Shown: positions 19,002 to 27,788 of the stretch, one piece after another
Layout: each line of letters begins with the position of its first letter
How positions within the stretch are numbered: position 1 is the first letter of the stretch
Assembly: GCF_016919385.1 (NCBI RefSeq)
Contig: NZ_CP070351.1
Coordinates: forward strand, 2,232,001-2,296,000
Direction: 5' to 3'
DNA: 64,000 nt
Source: Gordonia sp. PDNC005
Lineage (GTDB): Bacteria; Actinomycetota; Actinomycetes; Mycobacteriales; Mycobacteriaceae
Position numbers and translations under genes: made by a program
The notes under the pieces: generated by a model
Seen by the model: only the letters and a program-made list of their open reading frames with translations
Databases searched by the model: none
Told to the model about the DNA's origin: nothing

Positions 19002-20420
19002 ATGCAGCGCAGAGTGTTCGCACCAGCCATCGACTTCGACCAGATCCGACGGGAACTCGACGTCACCGAGGAGTTCCCCTCCGCAGCGACTGCTGAAGCC
19101 GAGGCCGCCACCGACCGAGTACCCGACGGCCGCGTGGATCGAACTGACATCGACCTGGTCACCATCGATCCGCCCGGGTCGAAGGACCTCGATCAGGCAC
19201 TGCACATCGACGCGACCGACGACGGGTTCACCGTCCACTACGCGATCGCCGACGTGGCCGCGCTCGTCGCGCCCGGCGGCCCGATCGACACCGAGAGCCG
19301 GATGCGGGGGCAGACGATCTACTTCCCCGACGGAAGCGTCCCTCTGCATCCGCGTCCGATGTCCGAAGGCGTCGGGTCGCTCCTGCCCGGCCAGACCCGG
19401 CCCGCAGTTCTGTGGACGGTGACGGTGAATCACGACGGCGACCAGACCGGCGTTCACGTCGAACGCACAACTGTCCGTTCCCGCGAGCGGCTCGACTACG
19501 CAGGGGTGATGGCCGCCGCAGACGGCGGCACCCTGCATCCGTCGATCGCCGCGCTCCCGGCCTTCGGAAAGACGCGTATCGACTGGGCGCTGCGGCGTGG
19601 CGCAGTCCAGTTGGACCTACCCGATCAGGAGATCGTCCCCCACAACGGCGACCGGGCGTGGACGCTTCAGATCGCACCGCACACCCCGGCCGATCAGTGG
19701 AACGCCCAGGTGTCGCTGCTCGTCGGGATGGCCGCCGGACGGATGCAACGCGACGCGGGCGTCGGACTGCTGCGCACCCTGCCGCCCGCGTCTCGCGAGG
19801 CGATCGACGATCTGCGCGCGGCGGCCACTCACCTCGGAGTGGCGTGGGCCGACGGCGCGACGCCGGGCGAATTCCTCGCGTCCCTCCCCGCAGACGCTCC
19901 GACCACGCTGGCGCTCATGTCCGTCGGGGCACGGCTCATGCGCGGCGCCGGATACCTGTCACTCGACGACTCGTCGGCCGCCCTCGATGACGACGCCGTC
20001 GCCCACGCGGGAGTCGGTGGCGTGTACTCGCACGTCACCGCGCCCCTCCGACGCCTCGGCGACCGGTATGCAACCGAGACATGCCTCGCCATCGCCGCAG
20101 GCGGCCGACCTGGCCAATGGGTACTCGACGTGCTGCCAACGCTCCCGAAGATCATGGCGTCGTCCGACTCGACGGCGTCGACGGCCGAACGCCGTAGCGT
20201 CGACCTCACCGAGGCAGTGGTGCTCGCCGACCAGATCGGCACTCGTTTCGACGCCGTCGTGATGCGAGACGCGCGCGGAGACAAGCCGGCCGAGGTGTTC
20301 ATCTCGTCGCCCGCGATCATCGGCGGCTGCGATGCAGCGCCCGCTGCCGGGACGGCGTGCACCGTCGAAGTGGTCGAAGCCGACCCGGCGACATCGCGAG
20401 TCCGCTTTCGTGCGGTGTAG
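19002..20420 (+). CDS. RNB-domain (RNase II/R-like) ribonuclease
   Basis: 472-aa 3'-5' exoribonuclease of the short actinobacterial RNB type. The catalytic motif IDPPGSKDLDQALHID (about 50-66) matches the RNB DPxxxxDxDDAL signature with Asp residues for the metal ions; it is followed by YAIADVAALVAPG, and by YSHVTAPLRRLGDRY, a recognisable RNB C-terminal motif. No S1 or cold-shock domains are recognisable, so it is much shorter than RNase II or R. ATG 19002 fits. It ends 1 bp before the predicted 3' end of rnpB on the other strand. Confidence 0.92.
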   Translation: MQRRVFAPAIDFDQIRRELDVTEEFPSAATAEAEAATDRVPDGRVDRTDIDLVTIDPPGSKDLDQALHIDATDDGFTVHYAIADVAALVAPGGPIDTESRMRGQTIYFPDGSVPLHPRPMSEGVGSLLPGQTRPAVLWTVTVNHDGDQTGVHVERTTVRSRERLDYAGVMAAADGGTLHPSIAALPAFGKTRIDWALRRGAVQLDLPDQEIVPHNGDRAWTLQIAPHTPADQWNAQVSLLVGMAAGRMQRDAGVGLLRTLPPASREAIDDLRAAATHLGVAWADGATPGEFLASLPADAPTTLALMSVGARLMRGAGYLSLDDSSAALDDDAVAHAGVGGVYSHVTAPLRRLGDRYATETCLAIAAGGRPGQWVLDVLPTLPKIMASSDSTASTAERRSVDLTEAVVLADQIGTRFDAVVMRDARGDKPAEVFISSPAIIGGCDAAPAAGTACTVEVVEADPATSRVRFRAV

Positions 20421-20421
20421 A

Positions 20422-20842
<421 letters not shown>

Positions 20843-20893
20843 ATTGAAGGATACCTGCACGCCTACGGTGCGCTCGACAGGCAGGGTGCCGGG

Positions 20894-21547
20894 CTACTGG
20901 AGGTGGGCGGTGTCGTTGACGAGGCGGACGACGGAACCACCGTCGGGATAGAACTCGACGATCGAGAAAGACGCGAGGTCGAGGTGCATCCGGAACAGGA
21001 GTTCCGGGCCGACGCCGAGCGCGCCGCGCAGGAACGTCTTGATGGGAGTCACGTGACTCACGGCGAGGATCGTCTGCCCCGGGTACTGGTCGACGAGATC
21101 GTCGCGGACCTGCGCGATGCGCTCGGCGACGACGGCGAAGCTCTCTCCTCCGGGCGGCGCGACGTCGACGTCGCTCAGCCATTTGCGGTGCAGACGACCG
21201 TCGCGGTCGGCCGCCTCGCGGAACGTCAGTCCCTCCCACTCTCCGAAGTCGGTTTCGATGAGCCCTTCGTGAACGGCCACGTCGAGACCAAGAACTCGGG
21301 CGGCGAACTCCGCGGTGTCACGAGTCCGGGCCAACGGCGACGAGACGATGGTGTCGATCGGGCCGAACGGCGATGACGACAGTCGGGTGGCGGCGGCTGT
21401 CGCCTGTGCGAGGCCAACATCCGTGAGCGACGGGTTGCCGCGACCCGAGTACCGGCGTTCCACCGAGAGCGGTGTCTGTCCGTGACGCAGCAGGACGATA
21501 CGGGTCGGCGTCGACGTCTGCCCCTGCCAGGTGGCCTTGTCACTCAC
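20894..21547 (-). CDS. Histidine phosphatase (CobC-like), no RNase H domain
   Basis: 217-aa branch-1 histidine phosphatase: LLRHGQTPLSVERRYSGRGNPSLTD with the catalytic RHG, SSPLARTRDTAEF, ETDFGEWEGLTF and VSHVTPIKTFLRGAL with the second His. It corresponds to the C-terminal half of M. tuberculosis Rv2228c, an RNase HI-phosphatase fusion in the same gene position; here no RNase H domain precedes it. The start is GTG 21547, overlapping the zinc-ribbon stop by 8 bp, so translational coupling is likely; an extended frame to 21691 is only that gene's shadow. In the cobalamin pathway the phosphatase could act on alpha-ribazole phosphate or, as shown for some relatives, on other phosphates. Confidence 0.9.
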   Translation of the reverse strand: MSDKATWQGQTSTPTRIVLLRHGQTPLSVERRYSGRGNPSLTDVGLAQATAAATRLSSSPFGPIDTIVSSPLARTRDTAEFAARVLGLDVAVHEGLIETDFGEWEGLTFREAADRDGRLHRKWLSDVDVAPPGGESFAVVAERIAQVRDDLVDQYPGQTILAVSHVTPIKTFLRGALGVGPELLFRMHLDLASFSIVEFYPDGGSVVRLVNDTAHLQ

Positions 21548-22301
21548 GCGGACGTCCCTGCCCGGGAAGTCCGGAGTGATTGGTGCGCACCATGATCGCG
21601 CCGCACTCCTCGCACCGGAGCACTTCGTCCTCATCGGCGGCGGCGATCCGCGACAGCGTGCGGGGATCGAGTTCCATCCGGCACGCGCCACAGCGACGAG
21701 CCTGGACGAGTCCGGCGCCGACCTGCCCTCGACTGCGCAAACCGTCGTAGATCGCCACGAGCGGACCGTCGATCGTCGCCGCGAGTGAGCGTCGGCGATC
21801 GGTGATGTCGGCGACCTTCTGTTCTGCCTCCGTAGCGCTCGAATCGCGTTGAGCGACGAGGTCGAGTTCCTTCTCGGTCAGCACCAACAGTGCCGCCTCG
21901 GCACGATCCGCTTCGGTGCCCGTGGCCTCCTGCTGTTCCATCAACTCGAGCATCTCGGCTTCAAGATCGTCGCGGCGACGGACCAGATGATCCAGCTCGT
22001 GCTGCAGCTCGGTGAGCGCTTTGTGACCGACGGTCCCGGCGTCGATGGCGGCCTGATCGCGTGCGGCGTGCTCAGTCATCCCGGTTAGCTCGGCGTCGAT
22101 CTTGTCGTACACCGCCTGCAGATCGTCGACGGCGACCCTCGATCGTGCGACGTCGTCTCGTGCGGTCTCCAGCGCCGTCGCGAGGTCCGCCAGTTCGGCG
22201 TCCTCGGGCAGGTTCTTACGCGAATGCTGCGCTTTGGCGATGTCGGCGTCCAGCTCGGCGAGGTCGAGCAGCAGTCGCTGCTGCGCTGCGGGTGCTTTCA
22301 C
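21540..22301 (-). CDS. Coiled-coil zinc-ribbon protein (Rv2229c-like)
   Basis: 253-aa protein. Residues about 1-185 are strongly heptad-like and charged (ELDHLVRRRDDLEAEMLELMEQQEA), an antiparallel coiled-coil hairpin. The C-terminal end has a C4 zinc ribbon: CGAC about 25 residues before CEEC. Family members resemble a coiled-coil chaperone-like fold (CT398/Rv2229c group) with uncertain function. GTG 22301 starts 9 bp after the Nif3-like gene stop and its end overlaps the phosphatase start by 8 bp; the cobC-nif3-ribbon-phosphatase set is tightly packed and conserved in mycobacteria. Confidence 0.9.
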   Translation of the reverse strand: MKAPAAQQRLLLDLAELDADIAKAQHSRKNLPEDAELADLATALETARDDVARSRVAVDDLQAVYDKIDAELTGMTEHAARDQAAIDAGTVGHKALTELQHELDHLVRRRDDLEAEMLELMEQQEATGTEADRAEAALLVLTEKELDLVAQRDSSATEAEQKVADITDRRRSLAATIDGPLVAIYDGLRSRGQVGAGLVQARRCGACRMELDPRTLSRIAAADEDEVLRCEECGAIMVRTNHSGLPGQGRPRE

Positions 22302-22310
22302 GGCGCTCTC

Positions 22311-23432
22311 CTATCTCTGTCGGTCGACCACGGTGAACGGGTCGGTTGGCGGTGCGTAGACGGTCGTCTCGCACCCGAAGTCGGTGAGTACATCCGCTGC
22401 GGACGTACACCACGGGAACTCAGTGGCCCAGTGACCCGCATCGATGAGCGCGGGAGCCCCGGCTCGCCGCGCCTCGTCGACAACGTGGTGGCGCAAGTCG
22501 CCGGTGAGGTACGCGTCGACTCGGGCCGCGGTCGCCGCGCCGATGAGCGAGTCGCCCGCGCCACCGCACACTGCGATGGTCTCGACGACGCCGGCCGGGT
22601 CGCCCGCTGCGCGGATTGGCCAGGCCGCCGTCGGCAACGCCGTTCCAGCGTGTGCGACGAACTCGTCGAGCCGCATCGGCGCAGGCAGCCGTCCGATCCG
22701 TCCGAGGCCGAGATCACTGTCGACCGCTGCCTGCTCGAACACGTCGTATGCGGGCTCCTCGTACGGGTGTGAGTCCCGAAGCGCGGCCAGTACGGCCGAC
22801 CGTGCCCGCCGCGGTGCGACGGTCTCCACGCGTTCTTCGTCGACGTGGGTCAGTTCGCCGACGCCGCCGATGGCGGGCGACGCGCCCTCAACGGGTCGGA
22901 ACTGGCCGGTGCCGACCACTCCCCACCGGCAGTCGCGGTAGTCGCCGACCGCTCCGGCGCCCGCCGCGAACATCGCTTCGGTCACCTGGTCGACGTTGCC
23001 TTCGGGGACCATGACGACCCACTTGTCCAATACCGGGGCGGGTTCGACCTCCAGCGGGCGGGTGTCGACGAGGCCGAGGGCGCCGGCCAAGGCGTCCGAG
23101 ACGCCCGGTCGCGCCTTGTCCGCGTTGGTGTGCGCGGTGAACAACGCGCAGTTCGCCCGGATCAAGCGGTGGACGATGCGTCCTTTCGGGGTACCCGCCG
23201 ACACGGTGTCGACCCCGCGCAGAAGCAGCGGGTGATGTGCCAGCACGAGGTCGGCGCCCACATCGATCGCGTGGTCGACGACGGAGTCTGTCACGTCGAC
23301 GCAGACGACCACTCGGCGCACCTGCTCGGCTGGATCGCCGCAGACTAGACCCACGGAATCCCACGTCTCCGCGAGTTCGGGCGGGTACACGGTGTCGAGC
23401 CGCAGAATCACCTCGGCGAGTGTGCGGGTCAT
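22311..23432 (-). CDS. Nif3-like dinuclear metal centre hexameric protein
   Basis: 373-aa NIF3/YbgI-family protein. It shows the family start MTRTLAEVILRLDTVYPPELAETWDSVGL, the metal-ligand motif VLAHHPLLLRG (His-His), TAHTNAD and, near the end, CGGAGDSLIGAA, YLTGDLRHHVVDEA and IDAGHWATE. The large insertion between the two halves (VPEGNVDQVTEAMFAAGAGAVGDY) is the CutA-like/PII-like insert typical of the long form. Function in bacteria is unsettled (GTP cyclohydrolase-like fold). ATG 23432 overlaps the cobC TGA by 4 bp (ATGA). Confidence 0.93.
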   Translation of the reverse strand: MTRTLAEVILRLDTVYPPELAETWDSVGLVCGDPAEQVRRVVVCVDVTDSVVDHAIDVGADLVLAHHPLLLRGVDTVSAGTPKGRIVHRLIRANCALFTAHTNADKARPGVSDALAGALGLVDTRPLEVEPAPVLDKWVVMVPEGNVDQVTEAMFAAGAGAVGDYRDCRWGVVGTGQFRPVEGASPAIGGVGELTHVDEERVETVAPRRARSAVLAALRDSHPYEEPAYDVFEQAAVDSDLGLGRIGRLPAPMRLDEFVAHAGTALPTAAWPIRAAGDPAGVVETIAVCGGAGDSLIGAATAARVDAYLTGDLRHHVVDEARRAGAPALIDAGHWATEFPWCTSAADVLTDFGCETTVYAPPTDPFTVVDRQR

Positions 23433-24550
23433 CGGTTGCCTGTCTCTCCTGGTTCGGCGGGTTGGTCTCTCATATCTTGCATCGCGGCGATCAGCGCATC
23501 GCTCAGATTCTTCGGACGCACCGCGAGGCGCAGGTGGTCCGATCCCAGGCCGACGAAGTTCGCGCAGCTGCGGACCGCGAACCCACGCTCCCGCAGTGTT
23601 TCCTTGAGATCGAGTGCGTGCGGTGTGGACAGCAGAACGTACGGTGCGCGCGGCGGTGCGAGTGGATGCAGTCCGATCTCCCCCAATCGGGCGACCAGGT
23701 GCGCTCGGTCGGCCGCGACGATCCGCGCCTGGTCGTGCGCGTACCCCTGGCCGGCCGCACCGAGGCACGCATGCAGGGCCGTGAGGGTGAGCGTGCCGAG
23801 CGGCCAGTGGCGTCGCCCCCGTGTCATAGCGTCGATCATCTGTGATGACGCGAGGAGATACCCGGCGCGCAACCCGGCGAGCCCGAAGGTCTTTGTCACA
23901 GACCGGACGACGATCAGGTCGTCTCCGGCCAGGTGCGCCACCGACTCCGGCTCGAGCCGGTCGCCGTCGAGGGTGAGGTCGGCGAACGCTTCGTCGACGA
24001 GGATCGTTCGCCCTGGTCGTCGCAACGCGAGAAGGTCGGCGGCCGGATGCAGCACCGACGTCGGGTTCGTGGGGTTTCCGACGACGACGAGGTCTGCGTC
24101 CTCAGGGACCTCCGCGTCCGACAGACGCCATGGCGGCGGCGGCGTCACGTGTGTCACCCGCGTGCCGGCAGCGACAAGGACTCGCTCCGGTTCGGTGAAC
24201 GACGGTTGGATCAGCGCGGCGTGAGAGAAGCCGAGGCGCGCGACGAGTTCGAAGCCTTCGGCCGCTCCACCCAGGAGAAGCACATCATTCACATCTCGGC
24301 CGTGAATCGCTGCGGCGCGAGCGGTGGCTGCGGCGGTGTCGGCGTCCGATGGATATGCAGCGAGATCGGCGATACGCGAGGTCAGGGCCTCAACGATGAA
24401 GGGCGGCGGGCCGGGGCGGACGTTGACCGCGAAGTCGACGAGGCCGGGACCGGCGTCGGCGTCGCCGTGTCGGTTCGGATCAGTCAGGCGATCGTGTGAC
24501 GATCCGACGCCACCTGCCGCCGCGGTGAGCCCAGGCACGTCGACTGTCAT
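23429..24550 (-). CDS. cobC: Threonine-phosphate decarboxylase-like PLP enzyme
   Basis: Class I/II aminotransferase-fold enzyme, equivalent in position to M. tuberculosis cobC (Rv2231c). It would give aminopropanol phosphate for cobalamin nucleotide-loop assembly, or act like histidinol-phosphate aminotransferase. Visible: LVDFAVNVRPGPPP, AYPSDADTAAATARAAAIHGR, VVGNPTNPTSV, ILVDEAFADL and the PLP-binding SVTKTFGLAGLRAGY with the Schiff-base Lys. ATG 24550 is preceded by AGGGTGAG with 5-nt spacing; GTG 24556 is the alternative. It is divergent from the HAD gene, the gap being about 30 bp, and coupled to the Nif3-like gene. Confidence 0.87.
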   Translation of the reverse strand: MTVDVPGLTAAAGGVGSSHDRLTDPNRHGDADAGPGLVDFAVNVRPGPPPFIVEALTSRIADLAAYPSDADTAAATARAAAIHGRDVNDVLLLGGAAEGFELVARLGFSHAALIQPSFTEPERVLVAAGTRVTHVTPPPPWRLSDAEVPEDADLVVVGNPTNPTSVLHPAADLLALRRPGRTILVDEAFADLTLDGDRLEPESVAHLAGDDLIVVRSVTKTFGLAGLRAGYLLASSQMIDAMTRGRRHWPLGTLTLTALHACLGAAGQGYAHDQARIVAADRAHLVARLGEIGLHPLAPPRAPYVLLSTPHALDLKETLRERGFAVRSCANFVGLGSDHLRLAVRPKNLSDALIAAMQDMRDQPAEPGETGNR

Positions 24551-24580
24551 GATCACTCACCCTACGTGCACGATGGAGGG

Positions 24581-25312
24581 ATGAGTCCGTCCGCAGTGCC
24601 CCGCATCGTCGATGGTCGGCGGAGCGTCGACCCGGCCGCCGCCGACACGGTGGTGCTGTTCGACCTGGACGGGACGGTCACCGACAGTTTTGTGGGAATC
24701 ACGACATCGTTCCGGCATGCGTTGATCGAGATCGGCGAACCGCTCCCGCCCGACGACTTCTGGCCGTCCATCGTCGGCCCTCCGCTCATCGACTCACTGG
24801 CCATGCTCGGGATCACCGGCGACCGTGCGGTCGCCGGCGTACGGGCGTACCGCGCCCGATACGACGTCATCGGCTGGCGCGAGAACGCAGTGTTCCCCGG
24901 CATGGCCGAGTTGCTCGCCGACCTCACCACGGCCGGGCGCACACTCGCGATCGCGACGTCGAAGAACGAGGTGATCGCCCGACGGATCCTTGAGCATTTT
25001 GATCTCGCTGACCGATTCACGCACATCTGCGGTGCCGACGACGCCGTCGGACGGTCCGCGAAAGGCGACGTCGTCGCCGAAGCGCTCCGTCGTCTCGGCA
25101 CGAATCCGACAGATCGGCCGATCGTCATGATCGGTGATCGATCTCACGACGTCGACGGGGCCGCTTCGTGCCACGTCCCGACGATCGGCGTGAAGTGGGG
25201 TTACGCTCACGCAGGAGAGTTGGAGGCGGCCCAGCATCGAGCGGGCAGCCCGGAAGACAATCGGTGGATCGTCACGACGGTCCCCCATCTGCGAAAGGTT
25301 CTCGGTGTCTGA
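24581..25312 (+). CDS. ptkA: HAD-family phosphatase, PtkA-like
   Basis: HAD hydrolase, Gph-like: motif I LFDLDGTVTDSF with the nucleophile Asp, cap domain after it, motif II AIATSKNE, motif III Lys in GRSAKGDV, and motif IV MIGDRSHDVDGA. The M. tuberculosis counterpart in this position (Rv2232, PtkA) is reported as a protein tyrosine kinase acting on PtpA; whether this protein does the same cannot be read from the sequence. GTG 24566 upstream in frame is possible; ATG 24581 is preferred although its GGAGGG abuts it. It overlaps ptpA by 8 bp. Confidence 0.88.
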   Translation: MSPSAVPRIVDGRRSVDPAAADTVVLFDLDGTVTDSFVGITTSFRHALIEIGEPLPPDDFWPSIVGPPLIDSLAMLGITGDRAVAGVRAYRARYDVIGWRENAVFPGMAELLADLTTAGRTLAIATSKNEVIARRILEHFDLADRFTHICGADDAVGRSAKGDVVAEALRRLGTNPTDRPIVMIGDRSHDVDGAASCHVPTIGVKWGYAHAGELEAAQHRAGSPEDNRWIVTTVPHLRKVLGV

Positions 25313-25808
25313 CAACACGGCGACTTCGGCCGCCAGCAGCGCCCTGCACATCTGCTTCGTCTGCTCCGGCAACATCTGCCGGTCGCCGATGGCCGAACTC
25401 ATCTTCGCCCGAGCCGTCGACGACGCCGGGCTGTCGGAGCAGGTCAGGGTGACAAGTGCCGGGACGGGCGGGTGGCACATCGGCGAACCGGCGGACAATC
25501 GTGCGCGTACCGAACTCCTCGCACACGGTTACTCCGACCAGCACGTCGCCGCGCAACTGTCACCCGATCACCTCTCGGCCGATCTGATCGTCGTAGCCGA
25601 CCGCGGTCACGTCGCCGACCTTGAGCGCAAACGCCTCGGAAACCGCGTCCGCCTGCTCCGGAGCTTCGACCCGGACGCCGCCGACGCCGACCTTCCCGAC
25701 CCCTACTACGGAACACCGGACGACTTCTCGGAGGTCCGCGAACAGATCGAAGCAGCGATCCCCGGTCTGCTCGCGTGGACGCACGCCACGCTGGCCGATC
25801 GCGGCTGA
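25305..25808 (+). CDS. ptpA: Low-molecular-weight protein tyrosine phosphatase
   Basis: 167-aa LMW-PTP. The P-loop FVCSGNICRSPMAE has the C-x5-R-S nucleophile (Cys 20, Arg 26), and the general-acid loop is DLPDPYYG. Removes phosphate from phosphotyrosine; the M. tuberculosis PtpA is secreted and acts on host targets, which need not hold here. The start is GTG 25305, overlapping the HAD gene end by 8 bp, so it is probably translated together with it. It has a short N-terminal extension (about 13 residues) rich in Ser/Ala. No export signal. Confidence 0.95.
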   Translation: MSDNTATSAASSALHICFVCSGNICRSPMAELIFARAVDDAGLSEQVRVTSAGTGGWHIGEPADNRARTELLAHGYSDQHVAAQLSPDHLSADLIVVADRGHVADLERKRLGNRVRLLRSFDPDAADADLPDPYYGTPDDFSEVREQIEAAIPGLLAWTHATLADRG

Positions 25809-25835
25809 AGACGCCGGGTCAGTAATCTTGGGGGC

Positions 25836-26786
25836 GTGCGCGTCCTTCGTTCGTTCTTCAAGCCCGGGTGGCTCCTGCTCGCGGTGTTCGTCGTGGCGTT
25901 CGCCGCCGCTTGTTTCTCGATTCTCGCGCCGTGGCAGCTCGGCAAGAACTCCGACACCGAACATCGCAACGAACTGATCCGCGCCGCCACCGGCACCGCA
26001 CCGGTCGCGATCGACGAGTTGGCGCCGAAGGGCACTGCGTTCGATCCGGAGCGCGAGTGGCGCGAGGTGACCGTTCGGGGTCGGTACCTGCCGAAAGGGC
26101 AGGTGCTGCTGCGTTTCCGCTACGCGGACGAACGTCCTGCAGTGGAGGCGCTCACTCCGTTCCAAGTAGCTGGCTCCGACCGCGTCATCATGGTGAACCG
26201 CGGAATCGTGCCGTCGGCTGCCGACGGCACGTTCAGTGTCCCGACTCCGCCCGATGTCGAGGTGACGATCGCGGCGCGCCTGATGCAGACCGAAGGCACC
26301 AGCCCCGGCAAGGAACCGCGCGTCGAGAACAACGTGCTCACGGCCTACACGATCGATACGGCGGCATTGTCGAAGGCGACCACGATGCCGTTGGAGTCGT
26401 TCTACCTGCAATTGTCGTCTGAGCAGCCTGGATCGCTCGGCGAGATCGCCCTGCCGCAGCTCGAGAGCGGACCTTACCTCTCGTACGGCTTGCAGTGGCT
26501 GGCATTCGGCGTGATGGTGCCACTCGGCGCCGGATACTTCATCTTCAACGAGGTCAAGGCGCGTCGCGCACAGAAGGTGTCGTCGGACGACGACACCTCC
26601 GAGGAGCCGCTGCCCACGGCGAAGTCCGAGCGCGACCGTGTCCGCCAGGCCCTGCGCGAGTCGGGCCAGCGGTCGGGCAACGACGTCGATTCGAAGGCCG
26701 TCGCCGGAATCGGCGAGGGCGGCTCGGACGTCGAGTCTGACGACGACGTCGTCCGAGCCAAACTCGCCGCACGCTACGGGAGGTAG
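25836..26786 (+). CDS. SURF1-family cytochrome oxidase assembly protein
   Basis: 316-aa inner-membrane protein with the SURF1 layout: TM1 near the N-terminus (LLLAVFVVAFAAACFSILAPWQLGK, whose WQLGK is the family motif), an extracytoplasmic domain (EWREVTVRGRYLP, VNRGIVPSA), and TM2 (LSYGLQWLAFGVMVPLGAGYFIFNEVKAR), followed by an acidic cytoplasmic tail of about 75 residues. SURF1 helps insert heme a in aa3 oxidase. GTG 25836 is 27 bp after ptpA, and the order matches M. tuberculosis Rv2232-Rv2235. The acidic tail is of unknown function. Confidence 0.92.
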   Translation: MRVLRSFFKPGWLLLAVFVVAFAAACFSILAPWQLGKNSDTEHRNELIRAATGTAPVAIDELAPKGTAFDPEREWREVTVRGRYLPKGQVLLRFRYADERPAVEALTPFQVAGSDRVIMVNRGIVPSAADGTFSVPTPPDVEVTIAARLMQTEGTSPGKEPRVENNVLTAYTIDTAALSKATTMPLESFYLQLSSEQPGSLGEIALPQLESGPYLSYGLQWLAFGVMVPLGAGYFIFNEVKARRAQKVSSDDDTSEEPLPTAKSERDRVRQALRESGQRSGNDVDSKAVAGIGEGGSDVESDDDVVRAKLAARYGR

Positions 26787-26801
26787 CGCCGCTGTGTTCG
26801 A

Positions 26802-27224
26802 TCAGTCGTCGGAGACGGTGATCGTGACCGGGATGTTTCCGCGAGTCGCGTTCGAGTACGGGCACACTTCGTGCGCCTTGTCGGCGAGCGCCTGCGCTTG
26901 CGCCTGATCGAGGTTGGGGATGGTCACTTCGAGGGTCACCTCGAGTGCGAAGCCGCCGGCGTCGTTCGGCCCGATGCCGACGCGCGCGCCGACCGACGAA
27001 TCGGTGACGTCTGCCTTCGCCTGGCGGGCGACCAACTGGAGCGCCGAGTGGAAGCAGGCGGCATAGCCGACGGCGAACAGCTGCTCCGGGTTGGTCCCCT
27101 GACCACTGCCGCCCATCTCGGTCGGGATGGCGAGGTCGAGGTCGAGACGACCGTCGGACGATCGGCCGTGGCCGTTGCGGCCTTCCCCGGTGGCGAGGGC
27201 TTCTGCGGTGTAGATGGTGCTCAT
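26802..27224 (-). CDS. ohr: Organic hydroperoxide resistance protein
   Basis: 140-aa Ohr of the Ohr/OsmC family, a thiol peroxidase that detoxifies organic hydroperoxides using lipoyl or similar thiols. Starts MSTIYTAEALATGEGRNG; the two catalytic Cys are in GYAACFHSAL and HEVCPYSNATRGN, as in the family. ATG 27224 was chosen (GACAGGA six nt upstream); ATG 27230 would add two residues. It lies 28 bp after ohrR and probably shares its transcript and operator. Confidence 0.96.
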   Translation of the reverse strand: MSTIYTAEALATGEGRNGHGRSSDGRLDLDLAIPTEMGGSGQGTNPEQLFAVGYAACFHSALQLVARQAKADVTDSSVGARVGIGPNDAGGFALEVTLEVTIPNLDQAQAQALADKAHEVCPYSNATRGNIPVTITVSDD

Positions 27225-27252
27225 GAGCATTCCTGTCTATTGGGTCGATCGA

Positions 27253-27720
27253 CTACACGGGGTCAGCGCCGTGCGCGCGGAGTGCTGCGGTGAGTTCAAC
27301 GAGCCGGTCGCGGAGAGCGACTGCGGACTCGCGGTCGAGCCCGGTGGCGGACGCGATGCAGCGGGGGATCTCCTCGGCGTCGGCGCGCAGAGCACGCCCG
27401 GCGTCGGTGAGGTGAACGTCGACTCGTCGCTCGTCGTCGCGCTGGCGACGACGTTCGATGAAACCGAGAGCTTCGAGCCTCCGGAGCAGGGGCGACAAGG
27501 TTCCGGTGTCGAGGTCGAGCTCGGCGCCGATCTCTCGAACTCCCCTGCCGTCGCGCTCCCACAACACGAGGAGCACGAGGTACTGCGGATACGTGACTCC
27601 GAGCTCGTCCAGCATCGGCCGGTACACCGCAGTGGTCGCCCGGGAGGCGGCGTACAGCGCGAAGCAGAGTTGCTGGTCGAGTGCGAGGTCGTCGTTCACA
27701 TCGATAACGGTAGCCCACAT
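27253..27720 (-). CDS. ohrR: MarR-family organic-peroxide sensor
   Basis: About 155-aa MarR repressor of the one- or two-Cys OhrR type. The N-terminal sensing Cys is in DQQLCFALYAASRA; the winged helix includes VREIGAELDLDTGTLSPLLRRLE and RRRQRDDERRVDVHLTDAG. Oxidation of the Cys by organic peroxides would release DNA and induce ohr. ATG 27720 abuts a palindrome at 27721-27740, so if this start is right the message is nearly leaderless; GTG 27699 would give a shorter form with a leader. Followed by ohr. Confidence 0.93.
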   Translation of the reverse strand: MWATVIDVNDDLALDQQLCFALYAASRATTAVYRPMLDELGVTYPQYLVLLVLWERDGRGVREIGAELDLDTGTLSPLLRRLEALGFIERRRQRDDERRVDVHLTDAGRALRADAEEIPRCIASATGLDRESAVALRDRLVELTAALRAHGADPV

Positions 27721-27740
27721 TTAAGTTGTTTACAACCTAA
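27721..27740. promoter_or_regulatory. Probable OhrR operator
   Basis: TTAAGTTGTTTACAACCTAA is an imperfect 20-bp palindrome (TTGT/ACAA core) directly upstream of ohrR, unusually AT-rich for this genome. The position suits repression of the ohrR-ohr operon. Confidence 0.7.
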
Positions 27741-27788
27741 TTTTGGACGTCTCACCTTCGTACATGACAACAACGCAGCTCAGGCTGG

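Noticed and set aside
21548..21691. N-terminal extension of the histidine phosphatase as a fused domain
   Set aside because: The bases encode the zinc-ribbon end of the upstream gene in another frame; the extension has no RNase H motifs.
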